A stretch of DNA of 64,000 nt from Phaeobacter sp. A36a-5a (GTDB taxonomy: Bacteria; Pseudomonadota; Alphaproteobacteria; Rhodobacterales; Rhodobacteraceae). The stretch spans positions 186,001 to 250,000 of the forward strand of contig NZ_JBBLYU010000001.1 of the NCBI RefSeq assembly GCF_037911135.1, read 5' to 3'. Made by a program: the position numbers and the translations under genes. Shown one piece after another: positions 35,636-45,300 of the stretch (positions are counted from its first letter, which is position 1; each line of letters begins with the position of its first letter). The notes under the pieces are model-generated. The model did no database searches, was not told the origin of the DNA, and saw only the letters and a program-made list of their open reading frames with translations.

Positions 35636-36145
35636 ATGAACGCGCAGAATACCACCACACGGCTTGATCTGTTTATCGACCGGATGGTGTCGCAGCGGGC
35701 CTGTCTGGATGCGGCTATTGCGCAGACCGCGGGCCGGACAGAGCCGGTGTTTGAACTGGGGTTAGGCAATGGCCGTACCTTTCACCACATGCGCGAACGC
35801 ATTCGTGATCGTGACGTCTATGTGTTCGAGCGCGCCGTCGCCTCGCATCCTGACAGCACGCCAGCGGAACATCTGACCATCCTTGGTGACGTTCGTGAAA
35901 CACTGCCTGCAGCCGCAGACCGGTTTTCGGGAGGCGCCAGCCTGATCCACGCCGACCTGGGCGGGCATGACCGCGAAAAGAACGACGCCTTCGCGAGGAT
36001 GATCTCGCCTCTGGTCGAGCCGCTTCTGGCGGTGGGCGGCCTTATGGTGTCCTCAGACCGGATGTATTTCGACGCGCTGGTGGAACAGCCTTTGCCAGCG
36101 GGGGCGGTTCCGGGGCGGTGTTTCATCTATTGCCGTGTGAGCTGA
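35636..36145 (+). CDS. Small SAM-dependent methyltransferase (Methyltransf_17-like), copy 2
   Basis: This 169-residue protein has the SAM-binding loop ELGLGNGRTFHHM at residues 40-52 and the C-terminal PGRCFIYCRVS, matching the protein at 18711-19187 in motif, length and ending. The ATG at 35636 follows AAGGGAGAATGTC, a good ribosome site. It is followed by a glutathione S-transferase on the same strand about 107 bases later. The substrate is unknown, and its difference from copy 1 suggests old duplication rather than recent copy. Confidence 0.8.
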   Translation: MNAQNTTTRLDLFIDRMVSQRACLDAAIAQTAGRTEPVFELGLGNGRTFHHMRERIRDRDVYVFERAVASHPDSTPAEHLTILGDVRETLPAAADRFSGGASLIHADLGGHDREKNDAFARMISPLVEPLLAVGGLMVSSDRMYFDALVEQPLPAGAVPGRCFIYCRVS

Positions 36146-36252
36146 TCCGCGCGTGTCAGCTGCGGTTGCGACGTCGGGTTTGACTGGCGCCGTGGCCTTC
36201 CGGCGACCTAGGCTGCTTGAGACGTTCCGAAACGCAGATGAGAGGCCGCACT

Positions 36253-36882
36253 ATGATATTTTACGATTGCAGCACCGCCCCCAACCCCAGACGAGCGCGG
36301 ATGTTCATCGCAGAAAAGGGGCTGGAGATCGAGACGCGCGACATTTCGATTGCAAAGGGCGAACAATTGTCTGAGGCGTTTCGGGCGGTCAATCCGCAGG
36401 CGACGCTGCCGGTTCTGGTGACGGATGACGGGCTGACCTTGACTGAGAACCTGGGGATTGCGGCCTATCTGGAGGCGCTCCACCCGGAACCGCCATTGAC
36501 GGGGCGCACTCCGGCGGAAAAAGGGCAAGTCCTGATGTGGCATGCGATAGTAGAGGCGCAGGGCGGACTGCCGATCGCCGAAGCGCTGCGAAACAGCCAC
36601 CCGTCCTTTGCCCACCGGGCCATTCCTGGCCCCGAAGATCATGCTCAGATTCCAGAGTTGGCAGAACGAGGTCTTGCCCGAACTGCGCGGTTTTTCGATC
36701 TGCTGGAGGCGCGCTTGCAGCAAAGCGTCTTTGTCGCTTTGGACGATCTGACCCTGGCCGACATTGCCGCCTTTGTTTTTGTCGACTTCGCCCGGGTCAT
36801 TAAGATGCGTATCCCGGCAGACAATACTGCGACCCGCGCGTGGTACGATAGGATCGCCGAGCGCCCAAGCGCCCGATTGTGA
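36253..36882 (+). CDS. Glutathione S-transferase family protein
   Basis: This 209-residue protein has a thioredoxin-fold N-terminal domain (IFYDCSTAPNPRRARMFIAE, then NPQATLPVLVTDDG and LTENLGIAAYLE) and an all-helical C-terminal domain. It probably conjugates or reduces small electrophiles with glutathione. The start at 36253 matches family N-termini; an in-frame start at 36217 is poorer. Two hydroxyl or thiol candidates (Tyr4, Cys6, Ser7) lie in the active-site loop. A TetR regulator follows. Confidence 0.9.
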   Translation: MIFYDCSTAPNPRRARMFIAEKGLEIETRDISIAKGEQLSEAFRAVNPQATLPVLVTDDGLTLTENLGIAAYLEALHPEPPLTGRTPAEKGQVLMWHAIVEAQGGLPIAEALRNSHPSFAHRAIPGPEDHAQIPELAERGLARTARFFDLLEARLQQSVFVALDDLTLADIAAFVFVDFARVIKMRIPADNTATRAWYDRIAERPSARL

Positions 36883-37002
36883 GAACACTTGTAGGACCGG
36901 ATGGACAGCCTGTACAAACAGCGGCAAGTTGTGCGGGCAGATCATTCGTGTCGTCTGCGGCCCGCCCGCCGAGGTTTCAATCCAAGTATTCAGAGGTCAG
37001 CC

Positions 37003-37668
37003 ATGGCTGAAAAACCGATCCTGCACCGCGATGATCCCGAAGCCATCCCATTGGTTGGCAACGTCAAGGTCACGCGTGCAGATTGGCTGAATGTGGCGAT
37101 GGATGTGCTGATTACCGACGGGGTCGAGCAGGTCAAGGTGCTTGCGCTCGCGGAACGCATGGGGGTTTCTCGGTCTTCGTTCTATTGGTATTTCAAGTCA
37201 CGGCAGGATCTGTTGGACGCGCTGCTGACCAATTGGGAACAGACCAATACGGTTGGCCTGATGGGGCAGGCTGAAGCTGCGGCAGAGACCATTACCGCCG
37301 CTGTCCTGAATGTGTTTCGCTGTACGGCGAACCCGCAGTTGTTCAACACGGCTCTTGACTTCGCGATACGGGACTGGGCGCGCAGATCCGGCCATGTGCG
37401 CAATATTCTGGACATGTCGGATGCCCGCAGGATCGATGCGTTGACCTCGATGTTTCGGCGCTATGATTACCCTGAACGCGATGCAGAAACGCGGGCCAAA
37501 GTGCTCTATTACATGCAGCTGGGCTACGACATGGCGGGCCTTAATGAGCCGTACGAGCAGCGGCTCAGCATGACGGGGGCTTATCTGGAGGTCTTTACCG
37601 GCCAGTCGGCCAGCCCCGCAGAGCTGGCCGAATTTGCGGAATACGCCAAACAGTACTGGCGCCCCTAA
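37003..37668 (+). CDS. TetR/AcrR-family transcriptional regulator
   Basis: This 221-residue regulator has an N-terminal helix-turn-helix (VKVLALAERMGVSRSSFYWY, FKSRQDLLDALL) and a C-terminal ligand-binding domain. ATG 37003 follows AGAGGT; the in-frame start at 36901 adds a tail lacking family likeness. The convergent neighbour is the indolepyruvate oxidoreductase gene, 9 bases away, and the upstream neighbour on the same strand is the GST. Its target is not evident. Confidence 0.9.
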   Translation: MAEKPILHRDDPEAIPLVGNVKVTRADWLNVAMDVLITDGVEQVKVLALAERMGVSRSSFYWYFKSRQDLLDALLTNWEQTNTVGLMGQAEAAAETITAAVLNVFRCTANPQLFNTALDFAIRDWARRSGHVRNILDMSDARRIDALTSMFRRYDYPERDAETRAKVLYYMQLGYDMAGLNEPYEQRLSMTGAYLEVFTGQSASPAELAEFAEYAKQYWRP

Positions 37669-37677
37669 GACGCGGTC

Positions 37678-40600
37678 TCACATCGCAGTGAGCAGCTTGT
37701 CGACGTCGGCCCTGGTCTTTTCGGCGGCGGCCATGCGCACCGGTCCGTATCCACGGATATCCATCGGTGCAGTCAGCACGGACAGCCATTTGTCGTGATC
37801 CTCTGCTGTATAGCGTACGGCGGCCTGCTGGAGGATGCCCTGATACCAGCTGAGCAGATCACGGTGCAGACGTGCCTCTTCGTGATGACCGAAGGGGTTC
37901 CAGCGATGGCCTCTCAGGCGGCGTCCCTTCGCCAGAAGGCGGAGCGCCGGACGCATCCAGCCGCCGAACTGGATTTTGCGGGGGCGGCCCCGCGCATCGG
38001 TTTTGCGGCTGAGGAGCGGCGGGGCAAGGTGATAGTTCACCTGAAAGTTGCCCTCAAATTCGGTTTCGAGCTGATGCGTAAAACGATCGTTGCTCAGAAG
38101 GCGGGCCACTTCGAATTCGTCCTTGTAGGCCATCAGTTTGAACAGCGATCTTGCGGCCGCCTTGACCAGCTCTTCAGACCGATCCACAGGAAGGGCATCG
38201 CGCAGGGTTTCCAGCTGGGCAGTATAAGATTGTGCATAGGCAACATCCTGATAGCCGGTCAGAAACGTGGCGCGGCGGTCAATCAGCTCGGCCAGGGTTT
38301 CTACGCGCGCCTCCTCTTCGGAGTAGAGATCTAACAGGCGCGCCGGATCATGGGCGAAGGCCCGCCCGATGGCCAGGGCCAGGCGGTTCTTCTCGATCGC
38401 AACACCGTTCAAGACAATAGCCTGATCAAGGGCGACGAGGCTGACCGGAACCAGTCCCTTTTGCCAAGCAAAGCCCAGCATCATGACATTGGCCAGAACG
38501 GCATCGCCAAGCAGAGTTTCTGCCGCTTCATTCGCGTTGAAGCCCGACAGGTTGTCGGCACCGATAACATCGGCGATGGATTTTTCGCGCAGAGTGGCCA
38601 TCAAGTCGGCATCACGGCGCAGGACCAGATCGCCTGTGGGCATTTCGGCGCGGTTCAGCACCATTTTCGTGCCCTCGCGATAGTGGGCTGACGCTTTCGG
38701 AGCGGAACTGACTACCACGTCGCAACCGATTACCGCATCTGCCGCACTTTGGTCGATACGCACCTGATGCAGCGCGTCCGGTGCATTTGAAAGGCGGATG
38801 TAGCCGAGTACGGTGCCGAACTTCTGTGCGAAGCCGGTAAAGTCCAGGACGCTGGCGCCTTTCCCTTCCAGATGCGCGGCCATAGTGATCAGAGCACCTA
38901 CCGTGACGACGCCCGTACCGCCGACACCGGTCACCAGAAGATCGAATGGATCCTCCAGCGATGGCAAAGCAGGCATAGGTAGGCCAGCGGTCAGCGTACC
39001 AATGTCCAAAGCGGCAATTTCTTTCTTGCGCCGCGTTGCACCTTCCACGGTTACGAAGCTTGGGCAGAAACCATTCAGGCAGGAGAAATCCTTGTTGCAG
39101 CTTGAAAGGTTGATCTTGCGTTTTCGGCCAAAGGGGGTCTCTTTCGGCTCGACACTCAGGCAGTTGGATTCCACCGAACAATCGCCGCAACCCTCACAAA
39201 CCAGATCATTGATAAAGGCAAACCGCTTTGGATCCTCCATTGTGCCACGCTTGCGGCGGCGGCGTTTTTCGGTGGCGCAGGTCTGTTCGTAAATCAAGAC
39301 GGTAACGCCGGGGATCTCCCGCAGCTCGCGTTGGACGGTGTCCATTTCGGCACGGTCGTGAAAACTGGTGCCCGCAGGGAAATCGGAGGGGGAGAACTTG
39401 CCGATCTCATCGGACACCAGCGCAATCCGGTCGACGCCTTCTGCGCGGCAGGTTTGGGCGATGCCTGAGACACTGACCGGTCCATCCACTGGCTGGCCGC
39501 CGGTCATCGCGACCGCATCATTATAAAGAATTTTATAAGTGATATTTGTGCCCGCAGCGACCGCCTGACGGATCGCCAGAGAGCCGGAGTGATACCAGGT
39601 GCCCTCGCCAAGGTTCTGGAACACATGCTTGCCGCCGTTGAATTTCGAGGCAACTGTCCAGGGCACCCCTTCGCCTCCCATCTGGGCATAACCGGCGGTG
39701 TCGCGGTCCATCCAGCTGGCCATGACATGGCAGCCAATTCCCGAGTTGGCCTTGCTGCCTTCAGGCAGTTTAGTGGAGGTGTTATGAGGGCAGCCCGAGC
39801 AGAAATAGGGGGTGCGGGTGGCACCGGGGATATTCAGCAGCTGAGGGGGCTTGGCGGTCAGAATATCTGCCCGCTCCAACAGGTTTTCCTCTGGGAAGAA
39901 CCGGTTCAGGCGTTCCGCCACGATCGGCACCAGCTGCAAAGGCGACAGCTCACCTGTCCAGGGGATCAGCGGGTTGCCCTGACTGTCATGTTTGCCGACC
40001 ATCCGTTCCGGTTTGTCGCCTGGCCAGTCGTAGAAATATTCCTTGAACTGGCTCTCGATGATGCCGCGTTTTTCCTCGACTACCAGAACTTCCTGTTTGC
40101 CTTTTACAAAACGCAGTGCCTCGGTGCGGGCTAGGGGCCAAACCATCCCAACCTTGTAGATATCAATACCGAGACGTTTGCAGGCGGCCGCATCAAGTCC
40201 GAGCAGGCGCAGCGCCTCCATCAGGTCCAGATGTCCCTTGCCCGTGGTGACAAAGCCGAATTTTGCCTCCGGCAGATCGTAGATCCGCGTATCAATCGGA
40301 TTTGCCTCGGCGAAGGCACGCACCGCACGCAGCTTGGCGTGGATCCGGGTCTCAATCTCGGGCGAGGGCAGGTCTGATCTGCGGATGTGCAGCCCGCCTG
40401 GATAATCGGGCAGTTCGGGGTAGGAGAAAGCGCGGTCCGGGCGCAGGTCCACGGAGCGTGCGCTTTCCACGGTTTCCGAGACGGCTTTGAACCCTACCCA
40501 AGTGCCCGAATAGCGCGACAGCGCAAAGCCGTATTCGCCAAACTGCAGGAATTCCCCGACATCGGCCGGGTTCAGGACCGGCATGAACCAGGACATGAAG

Positions 40601-41100
40601 GCCACGTCGGACTGATGTGGCATTGAGGAGCTGACGCAACCATGGTCATCGCCTGCAACGACCAGAACGCCGCCCTTCTCGGATGAGCCATAGGCGTTGC
40701 CGTGCTTCAGCGCATCGCCGGACCTGTCGACCCCCGGTCCCTTGCCATACCACATGGAGAACACGCCCTCGACCTCGCAGTGAGGGTCAAGAATGGCCTG
40801 CTGCGCGCCCAAGACGGCGGTTGCGCCCAGATCTTCGTTCACGGCGGGCATGAAGGTGATGTTATTGGCGTCCATGCGTGTGCGGCTGCGCCAGAATTCC
40901 AGATCAACGCCGCCTAGCGGAGAGCCGCGATAGCCGGATACAAAGCCTGCGGTATTCAATCCGGCCGATCTGTCGCGCCGTGCCTGATCCAGCATCACGC
41001 GCGCCAGTGCCTGGGTGCCGGTCAGAAAGACGCGGCCCGTCGTCATCTCATACCGGTCATCCAGCTGGTAACTGCGAAAATCGTGGCTGAGCTGGGTCAT
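37678..41100 (-). CDS. Indolepyruvate:ferredoxin oxidoreductase, fused alpha and beta subunits
   Basis: This 1140-residue thiamine-diphosphate enzyme decarboxylates aryl-pyruvates (from aromatic amino acids) to aryl-acetyl-CoA. The N-terminal half is IorA-like (TTGRVFLTGTQALARVML, GYRGSPLGGVD, TPP-binding GEGVPWTVASKF), and the C-terminal half is IorB-like (LLVTGVGGTGVVTVGALI). Fe-S ligands are visible in FCSGCPHNTSTK, CEGCGDCSVESNCL and CNKDFSCLNGFCPSF. Such fusions occur in aerobic proteobacteria. AAGGGA precedes the ATG. An Lrp-type regulator is divergent, 140 bases away, and is the likely local regulator. Confidence 0.93.
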   Translation of the reverse strand: MTQLSHDFRSYQLDDRYEMTTGRVFLTGTQALARVMLDQARRDRSAGLNTAGFVSGYRGSPLGGVDLEFWRSRTRMDANNITFMPAVNEDLGATAVLGAQQAILDPHCEVEGVFSMWYGKGPGVDRSGDALKHGNAYGSSEKGGVLVVAGDDHGCVSSSMPHQSDVAFMSWFMPVLNPADVGEFLQFGEYGFALSRYSGTWVGFKAVSETVESARSVDLRPDRAFSYPELPDYPGGLHIRRSDLPSPEIETRIHAKLRAVRAFAEANPIDTRIYDLPEAKFGFVTTGKGHLDLMEALRLLGLDAAACKRLGIDIYKVGMVWPLARTEALRFVKGKQEVLVVEEKRGIIESQFKEYFYDWPGDKPERMVGKHDSQGNPLIPWTGELSPLQLVPIVAERLNRFFPEENLLERADILTAKPPQLLNIPGATRTPYFCSGCPHNTSTKLPEGSKANSGIGCHVMASWMDRDTAGYAQMGGEGVPWTVASKFNGGKHVFQNLGEGTWYHSGSLAIRQAVAAGTNITYKILYNDAVAMTGGQPVDGPVSVSGIAQTCRAEGVDRIALVSDEIGKFSPSDFPAGTSFHDRAEMDTVQRELREIPGVTVLIYEQTCATEKRRRRKRGTMEDPKRFAFINDLVCEGCGDCSVESNCLSVEPKETPFGRKRKINLSSCNKDFSCLNGFCPSFVTVEGATRRKKEIAALDIGTLTAGLPMPALPSLEDPFDLLVTGVGGTGVVTVGALITMAAHLEGKGASVLDFTGFAQKFGTVLGYIRLSNAPDALHQVRIDQSAADAVIGCDVVVSSAPKASAHYREGTKMVLNRAEMPTGDLVLRRDADLMATLREKSIADVIGADNLSGFNANEAAETLLGDAVLANVMMLGFAWQKGLVPVSLVALDQAIVLNGVAIEKNRLALAIGRAFAHDPARLLDLYSEEEARVETLAELIDRRATFLTGYQDVAYAQSYTAQLETLRDALPVDRSEELVKAAARSLFKLMAYKDEFEVARLLSNDRFTHQLETEFEGNFQVNYHLAPPLLSRKTDARGRPRKIQFGGWMRPALRLLAKGRRLRGHRWNPFGHHEEARLHRDLLSWYQGILQQAAVRYTAEDHDKWLSVLTAPMDIRGYGPVRMAAAEKTRADVDKLLTAM

Positions 41101-41190
41101 TGGAGTATCCCTTGCAATGATACGATCATATGCGCGAAATGATAATCCACATTGTCTGGATATTCTTGCCAGATTACCTCTGTATTACTC

Positions 41191-41202
41191 CATTCATGAA
41201 TG
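41191..41202. promoter_or_regulatory. Perfect palindrome between oxidoreductase and Lrp gene
   Basis: CATTCATGAATG is a perfect 12-bp palindrome in an AT-rich divergent region, 39 bases before the Lrp-family ATG and about 90 before the oxidoreductase ATG. Lrp/AsnC regulators often bind AT-rich palindromes and control divergent amino-acid catabolic genes. Binding here is inference. Confidence 0.4.
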
Positions 41203-41240
41203 ATATTTCCATGTGATGTAAGAATTTGGATGATTTTACC

Positions 41241-41711
41241 ATGGATGATGATCTCACCCTTGATGATCGGGACCGTCGGATCCTGACGCTGCTGCAACAG
41301 GATGCGCGGATGTCGAATGCGGATCTGGCAGAGGCGGTGGGGATGTCAGCTTCGGCGTTGTGGCGGCGGGTGCGCGCACTGGAGGAGGCGGGTGTCATTG
41401 AGCGCTATGGCGCGGTGGTGAACGCGGCGGCTATGGGGCTGGGATTTCACGCGATTGTCCATGTGCAGCTGACCCGTCACGACCGCGAAAAGCTGGCGGA
41501 CTTCATCAAGGCGGTTGAGACCAGCCGTCTGGTTCAGGAATGCTATGCGACCACGGGGCAGTCGGATTACCACCTGCGGGTATTGGCGCCTGATCTTGAC
41601 GCCTACAATCGGTTTCTTGAGGAGTTTCTGTTCCGCCTGCCTGCGGTTGCCAGTGCGCAAACAAACGTGGTGCTGCGGACCATCAAGCGCGACGAACCTG
41701 TCACGCGCTGA
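41241..41711 (+). CDS. Lrp/AsnC-family transcriptional regulator
   Basis: This 156-residue regulator has an N-terminal helix-turn-helix (DRRILTLLQQDARMSNADLA, EAVGMSASALWRRVRALEEAG) and a C-terminal RAM domain (HAIVHVQLTRHDREKLADFI). ATG 41241 is chosen; a TTG 15 bases upstream is possible, and neither has a strong ribosome site. It is divergent from the aryl-pyruvate oxidoreductase and likely senses an aromatic or branched amino acid to control it. Confidence 0.92.
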   Translation: MDDDLTLDDRDRRILTLLQQDARMSNADLAEAVGMSASALWRRVRALEEAGVIERYGAVVNAAAMGLGFHAIVHVQLTRHDREKLADFIKAVETSRLVQECYATTGQSDYHLRVLAPDLDAYNRFLEEFLFRLPAVASAQTNVVLRTIKRDEPVTR

Positions 41712-41748
41712 GCTTTGTCCCGGGCGCCGACAGCTTAGGTCGCGCTGC

Positions 41749-41765
41749 TTCGGCTTTCAGCCGAA
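41749..41765. terminator. Hairpin at the Lrp/DUF3307 convergent junction
   Basis: TTCGGCT and AGCCGAA form a perfect 7-bp stem with a TTC loop, 38 bases past the Lrp stop and overlapping the stop codon of the convergent DUF3307 gene. There is no T tract, so its strength as a terminator is doubtful. Confidence 0.35.
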
Positions 41766-42149
41766 ACTGACATGCGCCCAGGCAGCTGCCATCGCAAGAT
41801 AGGTGAGTTGGTGTAAGGCCTGGTCGGTGCCCATCGCGCGCCAGTAGACAGCCATATTCGGTGCCAGTTCCTTGCGTTTGGAATAGCAGGCCTTGCAATA
41901 GTCGATGTTGAAATGTGCCACCCATTCCAGCGCGCAGATGATCAAGATGAAGCCAACCGGAGCCCCCATGATAACAAAGGCAATAATGGATCCCATCACA
42001 TGCACCCCCGCATGTTGTGCCCGTCCGGCATGCAGATATTCACCACGACCCGAGAGCATCTTGGGTGTTTGCAGGTAGAAATCCGCAAACATGTGTTTGA
42101 TCTGAAGCAGGCAAAGCAATCCCAAAAGGGATGCGAGGTGGTCTGTCAA
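41757..42149 (-). CDS. DUF3307-type small membrane protein
   Basis: This protein of about 130 residues resembles DUF3307 membrane proteins: hydrophobic start (LASLLGLLCLLQI), then KHMFADFYLQTPKM with the conserved His (19) and Asp (23), a later HAGVHVMG, and LEWVAHFNIDYCK with a further His/Asp pair. Function of the family is unknown. The chosen TTG at 42149 has GGGG 8 bases upstream and places the first helix at the N-terminus, as in relatives; GTG at 42233 would add 28 polar residues. It is divergent from the cyclic-nucleotide ABC-like gene. Confidence 0.65.
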   Translation of the reverse strand: MTDHLASLLGLLCLLQIKHMFADFYLQTPKMLSGRGEYLHAGRAQHAGVHVMGSIIAFVIMGAPVGFILIICALEWVAHFNIDYCKACYSKRKELAPNMAVYWRAMGTDQALHQLTYLAMAAAWAHVSFG

Positions 42150-42378
42150 AGCAATGGCCCCGTTTTGTGTCGCGCGCTGAAAGCTTACGTATTTTTTCGA
42201 AACAGGCAAATGGCCTGTGGCACTAATCGCCACGACGCTCCGTCATCTGGATAGGCTTTGGGCAAGGTCAGCTGGATTGAGCCGGACAACACGGCGTGTG
42301 ACGTCCGTCTTGCCATTGCCTGCAACTGGCAATCCGGGCTAGGCATATCGGGATCAGTTTCCGTAACATTTTCCATTT

Positions 42379-42393
42379 CGGAGCCGTCCCATA
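42379..42393 (+). promoter_or_regulatory. Ribosome-binding site in front of an ATA codon
   Basis: GGAG (42380-42383) lies exactly 7 bases upstream of ATA at 42391. The frame from this ATA reads IERTLFRFIWNYSKRDQ, which matches the expected N-terminus of this ABC protein family. No ATG, GTG or TTG is available in frame between the stop at 42364 and TTG 42451. It decides the start of the next gene. Confidence 0.55.
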
Positions 42394-45300
42394 GAACGCA
42401 CTCTTTTTCGGTTTATCTGGAACTACTCAAAGCGCGACCAACTGGTTCTGTTGGTGGTCACGGCCTGCCTGTTTCCACTTCTCTATCTCACTCTGGAACT
42501 GCCAAAACGCATCATCAACGATGCTATCGGGGCGCAGAGCTCCACAATTGACCTGCTTGGGTACGAGTTGAACCAGCTGCATTATCTCTGGCTTCTCTGC
42601 GGTGGATTTCTTCTGGCGGTTCTCGCGCATGGTCTGCTGAAAATGCGCATCAACACGATGAAGGGGGTTCTGGCCGAGCGGATGCTGCGGCGGTTTCGCT
42701 ATCGGTTGATCTCGCGTGTTGTGCGATTCCCACAGCCGTATTTCGAGCGGGTAAGCCAGGGCGAACTGGTGTCTATGATCACCTCGGAAAGTGAGCCGAT
42801 GGGGGGGTTGATGGGGGATGCGGTCAGCCAGCCGGTGCTACAGGCCGGTCAGATGCTGACGATCCTCTATTTTCTGTTCATGCAGAGTGTCTGGTTCGGT
42901 CTGGCGGCGGTTGCGCTAATTCCCTTGCAGGGCTGGTTGATCCCGATGTTGCAGCGGCAAATCAACCTGTTGAACAAGAAGCGTATTCATCAGATCCGCG
43001 CTTTGGCCTCCGAGATCGGCGAAAGCGCTGCTGGCGCATCTACCCTACGTCTGAACGGCGGTTGGCGTTACCGGATGGCTGTCATCACGGATCGGCTCGG
43101 ATGGCTCTATGACATCCGGTTTGCGATCTATCAGAAAAAATTCTTCATGAAGTTTCTCAACAACTTCATTACCCAGCTGACACCGTTTCTGTTCTATGCA
43201 GTTGGCGGCTATCTGGTGCTTGAAGGCAAGGTCTCGCTCGGTGCACTGGTTGCAGCCCTTGCCGCCTACAAGGACTTGGCATCGCCCTGGAAGGAACTTC
43301 TGGCCTATTACAACCAGACGCAGGATATGGCGTTGCGCTGGGATGTGATCCTGGAGCGATTTGACCCGCCCGGCATGGTCGATGAGGCCTTGATGACGGG
43401 CGCGCCCGAGGATTTGAAACGGCTTCGGGGCGATATCGTCGTGGAGGGGGTCAACGTCCGCGATGCGGATGGCAATCTTGTTCTGGAAGATCTCAATGCC
43501 CGCTTCCCGGCAGGCAAGGTGATCGGGGTTGCCGCGCCTTCGGAGGAGGATCGCCGTGCGTTGGCGGGATTGTTGACCCGCGAATTGCTGCCTTCGGCGG
43601 GCAAGGTCTGTATCGATGACCAGAACATGCGTGAAATTCATCAGGCGGTGATCGCTGCCCGCATCGGTCATGCCACGTCCCGCCCGGTGCTGTTTCAAGG
43701 CTCTTTTGGCGACAATGTGATGATGCCGATCAGGCAGCGGCCGCTTGGTACTGCGCAGGACCTGCGGCGCTATGATGTGGCGCAGCGTGCGGGTAACAGC
43801 CCAGATCCACTGGACGCCTCCTGGCTGGACCCGAGCCTGGCCGGGTTCTCCAGCGAGGCGGAGCTGCGCGACTGGTGGTTGCGGTTGGTGTCGGGGATCG
43901 GGTCCGATACCGCCCTGTTCCGTCGTGGCGTCGAACAGCGTTTTGATGCCAAGAGTCATTCAGAATTGGCGCTTCAGCTGGTCGAACTGCGGCCAAAGGT
44001 GCAGCAGGCGGTTACCAAGGCGGGCCTGGAACAATACGTGCACTTTCTGGCGTCAGATCGGTACAATCCGGCCCTGCCGGTGGCGGAGAACCTTCTCTAT
44101 GCAACCACGCAAGCGCGGATCACCGAAGACGTCCTGAGGCAACAGAGTGATTTTCTGGATCAACTCAGGGCACTCGATCTTGACGTCGATCTCGTCGCGC
44201 TCAGCCGTGACGTGGTGGAAATGCTGCGGCAGATCTTTGGCATTGACGGTACCGATCATCCGCTCTTCCGCAAGCTTGGGCTGGAGGCTTCGGCCTATGA
44301 GGGGGCGCTGGCTCTGGTCGACAAGACCCGGAACGATGGCGTCTCTACGCTGAGCCATGAAGAACTTGCGCGGTTACTTATCGTGCCTTTCAGCATCTCT
44401 GCCGAGCAAATCGGTGCTGCGTTCAGCGATGAGATAGAAGAGCGCATTCTTGCGTTCCGCCAAAGCCACTCCAAGCAATTGACGGCTACGCTGGGTGATA
44501 TTTTCGAGCCGCTTGATGAGGCGGCCTTTGCTCCGGGTCTGACGGTGCTCGAGAATGCCCTGTTCGGCAAGATCTCCGATAGCGCCGGCGGGCGAGCCGA
44601 GGAAGTGCAGAAGCTGGTCTCAGAGGTTCTTGTCGAGAACGGCGTGCGTGATCGGGTTGTTGAGCTGATTTTTGATCTGCCGATTGCGATAGGCGGGCAG
44701 GGGCTTGCAGCCAGCTTTGCCGAGCCGCTTGCCTTCTCGCGCGCTTCGATCAAGCGCCCGGATATCCTGATCCTAGACGCTGCAATGGCGAGCTACGATC
44801 TGGATACACGCATCGCCATTCACAAGAACCTGCGCCATCTTTTGCCAGAGACGACGCTGATCTATCTGGGCAGCAGTTTTGAAAGCCCGGATGTCTTCGA
44901 CAGTTATTATGAGCTTCGCCAGGGCCGGTTGGTGAGTGACACCCCCGCTGCGGATGCGGTCAGTGATGGTGCGGGCAGTGCTGATCTTGCACGGAAACTA
45001 CGGGCGCTTGAGCAAACGGAGCTGTTCTCCGAGCTCAACCGTCGCCAGCTCCGGCTTCTTGCCTTTGGGGCGCGCTGGTATACCGCCAAGGCTGGTGACA
45101 CGGTGTTTCTCAAGGACGATGAAGCGAGTGACGGCGCTTATATGATTCTGGAGGGCGAAGCGGGCCTATATCTGCCGCAGGAAGGTGATGACAGCCGTCT
45201 CGTAGCCAAGGTCGGTGCCGGTCGCCTGGTTGGCGAACTGGGATTGATCCGGAAGGAACCCAGGGCGCTGAGCATGATTGCCGAAAGCGAGCTGACGTGT

